From contig JAAYOA010000087.1 of the NCBI GenBank assembly GCA_012520525.1, positions 1-32,798 of the forward strand: DNA of 32,798 nt, in the 5' to 3' direction. Source of the stretch: Clostridiaceae bacterium (GTDB lineage: Bacteria; Bacillota; Clostridia; Saccharofermentanales; Fastidiosipilaceae). Below, piece after piece: positions 8,843-17,021 of the stretch (within the stretch, counting starts at the first letter, position 1; each line of letters starts with the position of its first letter). Under the pieces are notes generated by a model that was given only the letters and a program-made list of their open reading frames with translations, was not told the origin of the DNA and ran no database searches. Both the position numbers and the translations under genes were made by a program.

Positions 8843-9616
8843 ATGGCTTACTTCGATTTTACTGACAGAGTTGCAATTATTACAGGCGCAAGCGGCGGCA
8901 TTGGATCCGTTGTAGCACGCGCATTTGCGGAGCAGGGGGCTTCGTTGGCCTTGTTGGACATCAGCGAAGAATTATTAGAACCCATCTACACAGAACTAAA
9001 AGAAAAAGGATGCGACTGCATCACAGCGGTCTGTGACAACACCAAAGAAGAAGACATCAAAGCAGCTGTAGAAAAAACTGTTGAACACTTTGGTAAAATT
9101 GATATTCTGCTCAGCATCGCTGGCGGTAGCGGCGGTGGAAAAGTTGAAGACATGGACCAGGATTACTGGGACAATACCATGGCATTTAACATCCGTGGTG
9201 CCATGCAGCTCGGCAAATACGTCGTACCACATATGTTAGAGAGAAATTATGGACGTATTGTCTTAACTTCATCCGTTAATGCAGTCTTTGGCGAAAAAGT
9301 GGATCCCCTCGTCCGCACCGGATATTGTACGGCAAAAGCAGGTATCCTCGGTCTAACCTTAGCAATGGGTACCTATCTCGGTAAATATGGCATTACAGTT
9401 AACGCAATATGCCCAGGTGTTACCGATACCCCACAACCACGCAACTCATTGATGAAGTATCCTCCGTTTGAGCAGTGGTATAACGACCACAATCCGATTG
9501 GTCGGATCGCACAACCGGAAGAAATGGTAACAACTTATCTTTACCTCGCAGACGAAAATACAAGCCACACCAACGCGCAGTGGATCGTCGTTGACGGCGG
9601 CTTCACCAAGGCATAG
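8843..9616 (+). CDS. Short-chain dehydrogenase/reductase (SDR)
   Basis: A classical SDR of 257 residues, NAD(P)-dependent, oxidising a secondary alcohol or reducing a ketone. The coenzyme motif TGASGGIG is at 14-21. Asp39 at the end of beta2 suggests NAD(H) preference. Asp65, Asn116, Ser143/144, Tyr161 and Lys165 (YCTAK) form the catalytic set. The usual NNAG motif is altered to SIAGG. CPGVTDTP follows in the expected place. The ATG has AAGGA 7 bases upstream. It is the first rightward gene of the divergent locus, and 568 bp separate it from the next gene, so it may be transcribed on its own. It resembles 3-oxoacyl-ACP reductase and gluconate 5-dehydrogenase-type SDRs, but the substrate cannot be named. 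Confidence 0.9.
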   Translation: MAYFDFTDRVAIITGASGGIGSVVARAFAEQGASLALLDISEELLEPIYTELKEKGCDCITAVCDNTKEEDIKAAVEKTVEHFGKIDILLSIAGGSGGGKVEDMDQDYWDNTMAFNIRGAMQLGKYVVPHMLERNYGRIVLTSSVNAVFGEKVDPLVRTGYCTAKAGILGLTLAMGTYLGKYGITVNAICPGVTDTPQPRNSLMKYPPFEQWYNDHNPIGRIAQPEEMVTTYLYLADENTSHTNAQWIVVDGGFTKA

Positions 9617-9776
9617 TTTATCTAATTATATTTAATTATATTTTTTAGCATTATCGTATTCCTTTACTGATCACTGAATGTATCAACTATAAATTATTTG
9701 GCATCAATTAATAATGTACACTTGATGACATCATAACTTTTTAATTATTTTAACGCCTTGGATTACGTTTGCGATT

Positions 9777-9808
9777 AAGAGGACTGGTCGAATTCGATCA
9801 GTCCTCTT
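9777..9808. terminator. 32-bp near-perfect palindrome, possible terminator
   Basis: The two 16-base halves (9777-9792 and 9793-9808) are complementary apart from one G-T pair, with no unpaired loop; AAGAGGACTG and CAGTCCTCTT are the outer arms. It lies about 160 bp after the SDR stop. Only a short, impure T-run follows on the plus strand, so a DNA-level regulatory palindrome is also possible. Confidence 0.4.
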
Positions 9809-9937
9809 TGCTTGTGCATTGAACACATAAGCGCCGAATTATCTTGTATTAACGAACCATGGGTATTTTGATCGCAATGTTTTAAACTGTGCATAAAGAC
9901 AATAAATGATCGATCCATCTTACAGCATTTGTATACT

Positions 9938-9957
9938 TTGATTAACATATTAATCAA
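9938..9957. promoter_or_regulatory. Perfect 8-4-8 dyad, putative operator
   Basis: TTGATTAA, CATA, TTAATCAA reads as a perfect inverted repeat about 230 bp before the transaldolase-like gene. It is reminiscent of Rex or Crp/Fnr half-sites but matches neither spacing exactly. The regulator is unknown. Confidence 0.4.
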
Positions 9958-10184
9958 TTTGATGAGATAAGTATCTATTTGTCATCGGAATCAACTTTGA
10001 TCAATGTGTTCCCAATACAAAATTCAAATGTTCATATGTGTCGAACCAAATCGGTTATTAAGTCAACTCGTCATTGATTTAATCCAAATCTTACTTGTCA
10101 GCTAATGCACAACACAACCCTATCAAACAAAATTATGTGTACTGAAACGGATCTTTATTTACATGATCGAAAGGAGATACTATC

Positions 10185-11231
10185 ATGTCTAAAACTTTTA
10201 TTGAATGGATGGCAACTGAAACCCCTACTCGTTGGTGCGTAGACCGTGGTAACGTCGTCGACGTTAAAAAGGCTATCGCACAAGGTTTCGAATTTGGTGC
10301 TGGTAACCCCTTGCTGACTCTGAAATCCATCAAGATGGAATGGGACCGCATGGAAAAAGAAGTCGAAGATACACGTCATCTTAAAGGCAAAGAGCGTTCA
10401 TATGAACTCTATCGCCGTTACATGCTCCCCGTTTTCGAAGCTTGGATGCCTGTATTTGAGAAATACGAATCCGGCAACCGCGGCAGACAGTGCGTTATGG
10501 TTAACCCCAATGCCGGCCATGACTACGAAGAAATGGTCGAAGCTGGTCTTATGATGAGCAAATGGGCTCCGAACGTATCGATTAAGATTCCGGTAACCCA
10601 AGCCGGTTTGGTCGCTACCGAAGAATTGGCAGCTAGAGGTGTCCACGTCACCGGTACAGTCGGTTACAGTGTCACTCAAGGTGTCCAGTTTGCTGAAGCC
10701 CACGCACGTGGTGTAAGACGCGCTAAAGCCGCCGGTATCAAACCGCACGGTGCTAACTTCGCTCTCTTTACACTCCGTCTGAACCAATGGGTTGAAGAAC
10801 ACGCTAAGGGTGCTGGCTACAGCTACATCGACTATGATGTCGCTAAATGGGCTGGTATCGCTGTTGCAAAACGTATCAACAACGTATATGACGACTTTGG
10901 TTATATTGATGACAACGATCTGTGGTTCGTTCCTGCAGCTATTGAAACACCTCACTCACTACTCCAGTTCGTCGGTGGCCGTGTCCACTGTGACCTCTAC
11001 TGGCCGGTAGTTGAGAGATTGAACGAGCACTTCAAGGATGCACCTCGCGAGTATCACTACGATGATCCGATCGATCCTGACGCATTGGATCGCTTGATGG
11101 GTAGCTCGCTGTTCCGCCAGATGTACGAATATGACGGCATCCCGACAGAAGATCTGCTGACCTTTGGTCCGATCCCCCATATCGCCGCATTGTTCGGTAC
11201 CATGGGCTTTGATATGATCGCCAATCTCTAA
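10185..11231 (+). CDS. Divergent transaldolase-family aldolase
   Basis: A probable TIM-barrel Schiff-base aldolase of 348 residues. By-eye alignment to E. coli TalB places Asp20 (WCVDRGN) on TalB Asp17, the GNP at 40-42 on the TTNPS loop, Lys134 (in SIKIPVT) on the Schiff-base Lys132, and GTVGYSVTQGVQFAEA (157-172) on the LLFSFAQARACAEA stretch. TalB Glu96 and Asn154 seem not conserved: the equivalent region reads CVMVNPNAG and HVTGTVG. The substrate is therefore probably not the usual sedoheptulose or fructose phosphate exchange (inference). The ATG follows a strong AAAGGAGA. Codon use is even and favours C-ending and preferred codons, as in a highly expressed gene. The OFA transporter follows 118 bp later. 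It may cleave a sugar-derived compound made or imported by its neighbours. Confidence 0.75.
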   Translation: MSKTFIEWMATETPTRWCVDRGNVVDVKKAIAQGFEFGAGNPLLTLKSIKMEWDRMEKEVEDTRHLKGKERSYELYRRYMLPVFEAWMPVFEKYESGNRGRQCVMVNPNAGHDYEEMVEAGLMMSKWAPNVSIKIPVTQAGLVATEELAARGVHVTGTVGYSVTQGVQFAEAHARGVRRAKAAGIKPHGANFALFTLRLNQWVEEHAKGAGYSYIDYDVAKWAGIAVAKRINNVYDDFGYIDDNDLWFVPAAIETPHSLLQFVGGRVHCDLYWPVVERLNEHFKDAPREYHYDDPIDPDALDRLMGSSLFRQMYEYDGIPTEDLLTFGPIPHIAALFGTMGFDMIANL

Positions 11232-11261
11232 TTAAGTTTCCCAACCTTTCATAAGTTAATG

Positions 11262-11297
11262 AAGTGGGTTTGAATGGAAGTCCATCCAAACCCACTT
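11262..11297 (+). terminator. Intercistronic hairpin after the transaldolase-like gene
   Basis: AAGTGGGTTTG (11262-11272) pairs with CAAACCCACTT (11287-11297), and ATGGA pairs with TCCAT inside, leaving a two-base loop and one mismatch. The T-tract is poor. It probably acts as a leaky terminator or a 3'-end stabiliser between a highly expressed enzyme gene and the transporter gene. Confidence 0.55.
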
Positions 11298-11349
11298 TCA
11301 CAAAATCAAGGGAATTTATTTGTCTTTGAAATAAGATGAGGGTAAAAGT

Positions 11350-12627
11350 ATGAAGAAACAAAAATTTCATTATGCATGGGTCATAATGATTGCTTGTGCA
11401 CTGACACAGATCGGTTCCCTCGGCGCCATAGTATATCCAATGGGTATTTTCTATCTTCCAGTGGCAGAAAATCTAGGCGTTGGTGTAGGTAGTGTCGCAC
11501 TATCCCAGACAATCTTAGCTTTAGTGCAAGCATTCTCACTCCCCTATGCGGGCAAAATTTTAGCCAAAAAGAAAATTAATGTGGTCATGTCGATCGCCGG
11601 CGTCGGTTTCGCAATAGGCATGGCTTTACTATCATTCTATACACAAATCTGGCAATGGTATATCACCACTGCAATCATGGGCTTCTGCGCAGCATTCCTG
11701 TGCTTTATCCCCACACCTATCTTAATTAACAACTGGTTTGACAAGAAATCTGGTCTCGCACTCGGTATCGCAACTGCTACTGGTAGTTTGGGCGGCGCCG
11801 TTATCACGACGATTGGCGGCAAATTCATTGCTCAAAACGGTCTCCAATCAGGTTTCTATCTGTTGGCCGTGATCAGCGCTATCTTTGTCATCATTCCGTC
11901 GTTATTCTTAATTCGCTTCCGACCTGAAGACAAGGGTTTGGCGGCCTACGGTGCAGAAGAAGCCGCTGTCGAAGCAGCCGCTACTCCTGATGTCGCACCT
12001 AGAGCACTGCCGGGCATTTCTCTAGAACAAGCCAAAGGCAGTACCAGCTTGAAATTAATGCTATTGGGCGCAGCTCTTTATTCAACAACAGCTGTCTACC
12101 CTTCCCACTTGGTTCCGATTGGTACCTCCCTCGGCTTCGTAGAAAAAGCCGCACTTATTTCAGCTCTGTCCATGATCGGCTCCGTTCTATTAAAGATCAT
12201 TATCGGCGCAATCAAGGACAAATCTGGACCTGTCAAGACAACTGTGATCGTTGGTTTCATCTGCGTTGCCATCTTTGTCTTGATGAACTTTGCAGGCATC
12301 AGCTTCGGTTTAATGGCTGTACTTGGCTTACTTGCAGGTATTGGACCGGCGACAGTTGGTATGATCCCTGCCTGGATGACAGCTGTAGGTTTCGGTTCCA
12401 AGGACTACAGCCGGATCATCTCACGACTTACAATGGCTTACTCATTGACAATGGGTATCTACTCCGCCCTTGTCGGTTACATCTTTGACTGGACCGGCAG
12501 CTACAATGTGGCCTTTATCATCACGGCTGTGTGTGCTTTCCTAGGCATCACATTCTTCCGCAGTTCAGTCAGCGCAAAGAACAACTTGATGTTGCAGGCT
12601 AAAAACGAACCCACCGCTGAAGCATAG
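11350..12627 (+). CDS. MFS transporter, OFA (oxalate/formate antiporter-like) family
   Basis: A 425-residue inner-membrane permease with about 12 hydrophobic segments and a central cytoplasmic loop rich in Ala/Glu (about 190-235). The N-terminal KFHYAWVIMIACALTQIGSLGAIVYP-like opening and the helix with LPYAGKILAKK fit OFA-type monocarboxylate carriers (oxalate, formate, lactate or pyruvate). The ATG has GAGGG about 8 bases upstream. It lies between the transaldolase-like and CoA-transferase genes, so it probably imports or exports a carboxylate of the pathway (inference). Substrate specificity cannot be assigned from sequence. Confidence 0.85.
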   Translation: MKKQKFHYAWVIMIACALTQIGSLGAIVYPMGIFYLPVAENLGVGVGSVALSQTILALVQAFSLPYAGKILAKKKINVVMSIAGVGFAIGMALLSFYTQIWQWYITTAIMGFCAAFLCFIPTPILINNWFDKKSGLALGIATATGSLGGAVITTIGGKFIAQNGLQSGFYLLAVISAIFVIIPSLFLIRFRPEDKGLAAYGAEEAAVEAAATPDVAPRALPGISLEQAKGSTSLKLMLLGAALYSTTAVYPSHLVPIGTSLGFVEKAALISALSMIGSVLLKIIIGAIKDKSGPVKTTVIVGFICVAIFVLMNFAGISFGLMAVLGLLAGIGPATVGMIPAWMTAVGFGSKDYSRIISRLTMAYSLTMGIYSALVGYIFDWTGSYNVAFIITAVCAFLGITFFRSSVSAKNNLMLQAKNEPTAEA

Positions 12628-12806
12628 ATCTAATTAATAGTGTAGCCGCATAATAAAGAAAAGCGCGAAAAATCTGCTTGTCGGCGAATCAAAATCGCAT
12701 AACAGATTTATTAAACACTATATCGCCATATTCGCATAGCGAAAGCTGATAAAAACAGCATAATTTTAATCACGCAATTGTTGTAATTCTTATAGCAATC
12801 TCCTGA

Positions 12807-12871
12807 GACCCTAGGTGTCTAGACTTTATGTAATAGCCGCATACATCTAGCACCTAGGGTCGAAATTTTAA
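12807..12871 (+). terminator. Strong stem-loop terminator of the SDR/aldolase/transporter side
   Basis: GACCCTAGGTG (12807-12817) pairs with CACCTAGGGTC (12851-12861), and CTAGA (12819-12823) with TCTAG (12846-12850), giving 16 bp with one bulged base and a 22-base loop. It is followed by GAAATTTTAAATTT. It separates the transporter from the CoA-transferase transcript. Confidence 0.65.
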
Positions 12872-12934
12872 ATTTAATTAATCAACTTAATTCAAACTTT
12901 CATTGATCCCAAGATTTTAGCAGTACTAACAGAC

Positions 12935-12956
12935 TATAATAGTGGCTGAGCACTAT
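12935..12956 (+). promoter_or_regulatory. Candidate -10 element with overlapping dyad for the CoA-transferase
   Basis: TATAAT at 12935-12940 lies about 70 bp before the chosen start codon; the -35 region is poor. A dyad ATAGTG-N6-CACTAT (12939-12956) overlaps the -10 and the expected transcription start, a position suited to a repressor or activator-dependent control. Confidence 0.4.
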
Positions 12957-13012
12957 AGAATTTATTCAACCAAGCAATAGTGGAATCACGAGAAACGAAG
13001 AGGCACCTATCT

Positions 13013-14356
13013 ATGAGTTCATATTACGATCTTTATAAAGAAAAATTGACAACCCCCGAGGCAGCTGCAGCACTGGTAAAATCCGGTGATTGGCTCGACT
13101 ATGGCTGGTGTACAAGTCATTCTTACGACTTTGACCGAGCTTTAGCAAATAATCTGGACCATCTGCGAGATGTAAAAGTCCGCGGCGGTGTCGCCCTTTG
13201 GACGCCAGAAATTATCAAGGCCGATCCCACCGGTGAACACGTGGCCTGGCATTCATGGCATTCCACTGGTGCCGACCGCAAAGCCATCCAAAATGGCGGT
13301 GCTGCCTTCATCCCCGTTAAGTATTCCGAAATCCTGCGTCTGTATAGGGAAAATGTTGAACCCATCGATATTATGGTATTTCAAGTCACGCCGATGGATA
13401 AACATGGCTACTTTAACTTCGGTCCCAACGCCTCCCATACCCAGGCGATCTTAGAGCGCTCCCGCACCGTTATCGTTGAGATTAACGAACACTTGCCGTT
13501 CTGTTACGGTACCCGGGAGAACTTCATCCACATCTCCGACGTGGACTATATAATTGAAGGTACACAAGGCAAGATAGCCGCCATGCCCGCCGGCACATTT
13601 GATGATGTAGACATGGCAGTGGCAAAAATAATTACCGATGAAATTAGAGACGGCGACTGTCTGCAGCTGGGAATCGGCGGCATGCCTAACGCCATAGGCT
13701 CGCTCCTAGCTGAATCGGATCTCAAAGACTTGGGTATTCACAGTGAATTCTATGTCGATGCCTTTGTCGATCTCTCTGAGAAAGGCATTGTCACAGGACG
13801 CTATAAACCCTTAGATCCCTACACCCAAGTCTATGCCTTCGCGGCGGGTACCCAGAGATTGTATGACTTCTTGGATCAGAATCCCGCCTGTGTGACCAAG
13901 ACGGTAGATTATGTCAACGGCATCTCCTCCATCAGTAAGATCCCCAATTTCGTTTCTATTAATAATGCAATTAACGTAGACTTATTCGGCCAGGTGGCCT
14001 CCGAAACGGCTGGATTTAAGCACATTAGCGGCGCGGGCGGTCAGTTAGACTTTGTTCTCGGTGCCTATGCCTCTCCCGGAGGCAGAACCTATATGTGCCT
14101 CTCGTCTACTTTCACAAAAAGAGATGGTACCATGGTCTCCCGCATCGTGCCCACCTTGCCCACCGGCTCCATTGTGACAGACACCCGAGCCAACGCCCAA
14201 TTTATCGTCACCGAGTACGGCAAATTCAACTGCAAGGGCAAGAGTACCTGGGAACGCACCGAAGGACTCATAAATATTGCCCATCCTGACTTCCGGGATG
14301 AGTTGATTGAGTCGGCGGAAAAATTAGGCCTCTGGCGTCCATCTAATAAACGATAA
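13013..14356 (+). CDS. Acetyl-CoA hydrolase/transferase family: butyryl-CoA:acetate or 4-hydroxybutyrate CoA-transferase type
   Basis: A class I CoA-transferase that moves CoA between an acyl-CoA and acetate or another acid. It has 447 residues from the ATG at 13013, which has AAGAGG 9 bases upstream; an in-frame GTG at 12980 would add 11 residues but lacks a good RBS. GIGGMPNAI is at about 220-228. The catalytic glutamate is probably Glu245 in GIHSEFYVD. GGQLDF (342-347) followed by VLGAYASPGGRTYMCLSST is the hallmark segment of the But/AbfT subgroup. It could activate the pathway's acid with acetyl-CoA, or release acetate and conserve energy as in butyrate fermentation. It is convergent with the PfkB gene. 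The acyl substrate is not determinable, and CoA-hydrolase activity is an alternative. Confidence 0.88.
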   Translation: MSSYYDLYKEKLTTPEAAAALVKSGDWLDYGWCTSHSYDFDRALANNLDHLRDVKVRGGVALWTPEIIKADPTGEHVAWHSWHSTGADRKAIQNGGAAFIPVKYSEILRLYRENVEPIDIMVFQVTPMDKHGYFNFGPNASHTQAILERSRTVIVEINEHLPFCYGTRENFIHISDVDYIIEGTQGKIAAMPAGTFDDVDMAVAKIITDEIRDGDCLQLGIGGMPNAIGSLLAESDLKDLGIHSEFYVDAFVDLSEKGIVTGRYKPLDPYTQVYAFAAGTQRLYDFLDQNPACVTKTVDYVNGISSISKIPNFVSINNAINVDLFGQVASETAGFKHISGAGGQLDFVLGAYASPGGRTYMCLSSTFTKRDGTMVSRIVPTLPTGSIVTDTRANAQFIVTEYGKFNCKGKSTWERTEGLINIAHPDFRDELIESAEKLGLWRPSNKR

Positions 14357-14431
14357 AAAATCTCTCAGGTTAGGCGTGTAAACACCATCAGAGTTGAGCG
14401 GTGAATTTCGGTCACAGTTCGATCTCTTCGA

Positions 14432-15454
14432 TTAAATTGGACGAACCGCCACCTGAGGTAACCAACTAAGTACCTGGTCTTGACTAGGAACTTCGTTGCT
14501 CGGCAACCTAACCGTGGCCTGGGCATTAGCCATCGCAATTTTCAGCAACTCTGCAATCTCACAATTTTCAACATATTCTCCAAACCTCTGATTCAACGGT
14601 GTAGTTGAGGCAAAGGCAGCCAACACGGCGGTCATGGCATCACCGGCACCTGTAAGATTGACGATGGTGGCATCGGGATCCGGCACGGGAGAAAAATACG
14701 TGCGCTCCCCGTCGGTGATCACAGCACCCCGGTTGCCGAGCGAGCATAGTATCAAGTCGCACGCCTTTGATCTGCAATACAGTTCGGAGGTCCGTGCGAC
14801 TTGTTCTATTGTGTCACAGGGCAAACCAGTCAATTGCCTAAACTCGTCGAGATTAGGTTTAAATGCATCCACCCCCGCATTGATCGCCATTTTCATGGCA
14901 GCCCGAGATGCATCTAGGACTGTGATTCCGTTGGCTTCGTGGCTACTTTTGCTCAGGCGACTGTAGATATCTGCAGGAATTCCAGGCAATAAACTACCCG
15001 ACAAGACCAGTACATTGCTGATCTTGGCACTATGGATGAGCATATCCACAAGACCGGCGGCCGTATCCGAATCAATCCGATCTCCGGTGCCATTGATCTC
15101 GGTCATCACCATATTTCCGTCTTCTTGACGCACGTTAACCTTAATGTTGATCCGCAGCTTACCGGGCACTCTATATTCACATGCTCCAAATCGGGCATCG
15201 GCGAAGGCGTTACTAAAGCCTCGCGAAGTCTCGGGCATCGCTAAAAATGTGCTGCTGTTGATACCTTGTTTGCTGAGGTGAGCGGCCACGTTGAGCCCCT
15301 TCCCTCCCGGCTGGGCAGTAAGTGATTCATACAGATTGAGGTCCCCGATGACGAGATCGGGGGCCGATACGGCGATATCCAAGCAAGGATTCAGACAAAG
15401 TGTCTGGACTGATCTCACTTGGTCGTTAAATAAAGTTTTTGCTAAATTAGACAT
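14432..15454 (-). CDS. PfkB-family sugar-phosphate kinase (1-phosphofructokinase/tagatose-6-phosphate kinase-like)
   Basis: An ATP-dependent kinase of 340 residues from the chosen ATG at 15452-15454; an upstream in-frame ATG at 15508 lies inside proS and is unlikely. The opening TLCLNPCLDIAV matches the TLNPALD start typical of the FruK/LacC branch. PGGKGLNVAAHLSKQGI (about 49-65) is the N-terminal PfkB signature. TGAGD (268-272) carries the catalytic Asp272 and the anion hole. It begins 5 bp after the proS stop with an AAAGG site inside proS, so it is co-transcribed and presumably under the proS T-box. No fructose PTS gene is nearby, so calling it fruK would go too far. Confidence 0.82.
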   Translation of the reverse strand: MSNLAKTLFNDQVRSVQTLCLNPCLDIAVSAPDLVIGDLNLYESLTAQPGGKGLNVAAHLSKQGINSSTFLAMPETSRGFSNAFADARFGACEYRVPGKLRINIKVNVRQEDGNMVMTEINGTGDRIDSDTAAGLVDMLIHSAKISNVLVLSGSLLPGIPADIYSRLSKSSHEANGITVLDASRAAMKMAINAGVDAFKPNLDEFRQLTGLPCDTIEQVARTSELYCRSKACDLILCSLGNRGAVITDGERTYFSPVPDPDATIVNLTGAGDAMTAVLAAFASTTPLNQRFGEYVENCEIAELLKIAMANAQATVRLPSNEVPSQDQVLSWLPQVAVRPI

Positions 15455-15459
15455 TAAAA

Positions 15460-16896
15460 TTAATAAGCCTTTCCCCAGATCACCATATGTTTTGCAGGCT
15501 TGCCACAACAGATACAGGTGTCGGACAGCTGTTCTTGTTCAAAGGGAAGACAGCGCGAGGTAGCACTGGTCTCGTCTTTGATCTGCTCTTCACAAGCCAG
15601 GTCACCACACCACATGGCTCTGACAAAACCCGGCTTCTCGGCAATGAGTTGGGTAAATTCAGCCCACTCCGTGGCATCGTATATGCGCTCAGACAGACGA
15701 GCTGCCGCGGCGTCATAGAGCGACTGCTGTATGGTCTCTAACAGAGCGGGTATCGTCTCGGTTAAATCGTCGATGGACAAGATCGTCTTTTCACCAGTGT
15801 CGCGGCGCACTGCCACCACTTGGTTGTTTTTGATGTCCCGAGGACCGATCTCAAGGCGCAGGGGCACACCTCTCATCTCATGTTCACTAAACTTCCAACC
15901 AGGCATGCGGTCGCTGTCGTCAATATCGACTCTGACCACCTCTTTAAGTGCATCTTTTAATTCATTTGCCTTGTCTAGAACCCCTTCTTTGTGTTGAGCA
16001 ATTGGCACGATCATGACCTGAGTCGGGGCAACGTGGGGCGGCAAAACCAGTCCGCTGTCGTCACTGTGTACCATAATCATAGCGCCGATAATACGGGTGC
16101 TCATGCCCCAAGAGGTCTGCCAGACGTATTGCAATTCATTATTTTTATCGCTGTATTGGATATTAAAGGCTCGAGCAAAGCCGTCGCCGAAGAAATGAGA
16201 CGTTCCCGATTGAAGAGCCTTGCCGTCGTGCATCATCGCCTCCACGGTATAAGTTTCTTCAGCACCTGCAAATTTTTCTTTATCAGTTTTTTGCCCTTTG
16301 ATCACTGGGATGGCCAGCGTCTCTTCTAAGAAATCAGCATAGACATTCAACATCCTATGAGTCTCTTCTATCGCTTCCTCTGCAGTTGCGTGGGCGGTGT
16401 GACCCTCCTGCCAGAAAAACTCCGTCGTCCGCAGGAAGGGACGGGTGGTCTTTTCCCAGCGCACCACCGAGACCCACTGATTGTAAAGTTTTGGCAGGTC
16501 TCGCCAACTCTGGATGATCTGTGCATAGTGATCGCAGAAAAGGGTTTCCGATGTAGGGCGGACACACAGACGCTCTTGTAATTTCTCTTCTCCGCCGTGG
16601 GTAACCCAGGCCACTTCGGGGGCAAATCCCTCGACATGGTCTTTCTCTTTTTGGAGGAGACCTTCGGGAATAAACATTGGCATCAACACATTCACGTGAC
16701 CAGTCTCTTTAAAACGGCGGTCCAAATCTTTTTGACAGTTCTCCCAGATCGCCGTGCCAAGAGGGCGAACAATCATGCAGCCGCGGACACTTGAGTAGGC
16801 CGCCAGTTCGGCATTGCGAACCACATCTGTATACCACTGGGAAAAGTTTTCCGATCGAGAGGTAATGCTTTCAACCAATTTCTTTTCTTTACTCAT
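15460..16896 (-). CDS. proS: Prolyl-tRNA synthetase, short archaeal/eukaryotic-like type
   Basis: This class II synthetase charges tRNA-Pro. Its 478 residues, lack of the bacterial INS editing domain and C-terminal extension identify the short (type 3) Pro[12 protein letters not shown] (about 111-120) is the proline/ATP-site segment. [20 protein letters not shown] is motif 2. The C-terminal domain has Cys pairs ([10 protein letters not shown], and CICCGK near the end) forming a likely zinc site, and it ends in Tyr as in this subgroup. A complete T-box leader lies upstream, which independently supports aminoacyl-tRNA control. The ATG is at 16894-16896, with AAAGGA rather far upstream. Confidence 0.96.
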   Translation of the reverse strand: MSKEKKLVESITSRSENFSQWYTDVVRNAELAAYSSVRGCMIVRPLGTAIWENCQKDLDRRFKETGHVNVLMPMFIPEGLLQKEKDHVEGFAPEVAWVTHGGEEKLQERLCVRPTSETLFCDHYAQIIQSWRDLPKLYNQWVSVVRWEKTTRPFLRTTEFFWQEGHTAHATAEEAIEETHRMLNVYADFLEETLAIPVIKGQKTDKEKFAGAEETYTVEAMMHDGKALQSGTSHFFGDGFARAFNIQYSDKNNELQYVWQTSWGMSTRIIGAMIMVHSDDSGLVLPPHVAPTQVMIVPIAQHKEGVLDKANELKDALKEVVRVDIDDSDRMPGWKFSEHEMRGVPLRLEIGPRDIKNNQVVAVRRDTGEKTILSIDDLTETIPALLETIQQSLYDAAAARLSERIYDATEWAEFTQLIAEKPGFVRAMWCGDLACEEQIKDETSATSRCLPFEQEQLSDTCICCGKPAKHMVIWGKAY

Positions 16897-16989
16897 ACTG
16901 ATACTTTCTTAATCCTTTCCTTTTCGTTATATATCTTATCGATTTATTTAAGCATAACAATCGAATGACCTATGGATTCATTTTTGCTT

Positions 16990-17021
16990 AAAAAAACCGG
17001 ACAGCAAAGATTGCTGTCCGG
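16990..17021 (-). terminator. Intrinsic terminator of the proS T-box
   Basis: CCGGACAGCAA and TTGCTGTCCGG form an 11-bp stem with a 3-base loop, followed on the minus strand by seven T residues (16996 down to 16990). It is mutually exclusive with the antiterminator that contains the T-box sequence. Confidence 0.92.

Larger units (their letters stand above)
9617..10184. other. Long intergenic region upstream of the transaldolase-like gene (568 bp)
   Basis: AT-rich, with no convincing ORF. It holds a 32-bp palindrome (9777-9808), a perfect 8-4-8 dyad (9938-9957), an 8-bp palindrome TTGATCAA (9997-10004) and several further TTGAT/ATCAA half-sites. A strong Shine-Dalgarno AAAGGAGA lies just before the ATG at 10185. 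The length suggests a heavily regulated promoter for a highly expressed gene. Confidence 0.5.
12628..12979. other. Intergenic region with several hairpins (352 bp)
   Basis: No ORF is supported. A first imperfect stem pairs AAATCTG (12670-12676) with CAGATTT (12703-12709) around an inner GCGA/TCGC pair. A second small hairpin, TTCGC-ATA-GCGAA, lies at about 12731-12743. A strong terminator follows at 12807-12861, then the promoter of the CoA-transferase gene. Confidence 0.5.

Noticed and set aside
10398-10955. 185-codon minus-strand reading frame opposite the aldolase-like gene
   Set aside because: It is Cys/Val-rich without a recognisable domain and mirrors the high codon bias of the real gene on the plus strand.
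10185-11231. Assignment as a sulfofructose transaldolase of a sulfoquinovose pathway
   Set aside because: The protein is much longer than those enzymes, and no sulfoquinovosidase, isomerase or sulfonate exporter is nearby.
12980-13012. GTG start that would extend the CoA-transferase by 11 residues
   Set aside because: There is no Shine-Dalgarno before it, whereas the ATG at 13013 has AAGAGG at a suitable distance and starts like the family.
15455-15508. N-terminal extension of the PfkB kinase inside proS
   Set aside because: The extension lies within proS coding sequence; the ATG at 15452-15454 is followed by the normal PfkB opening and has a better RBS.
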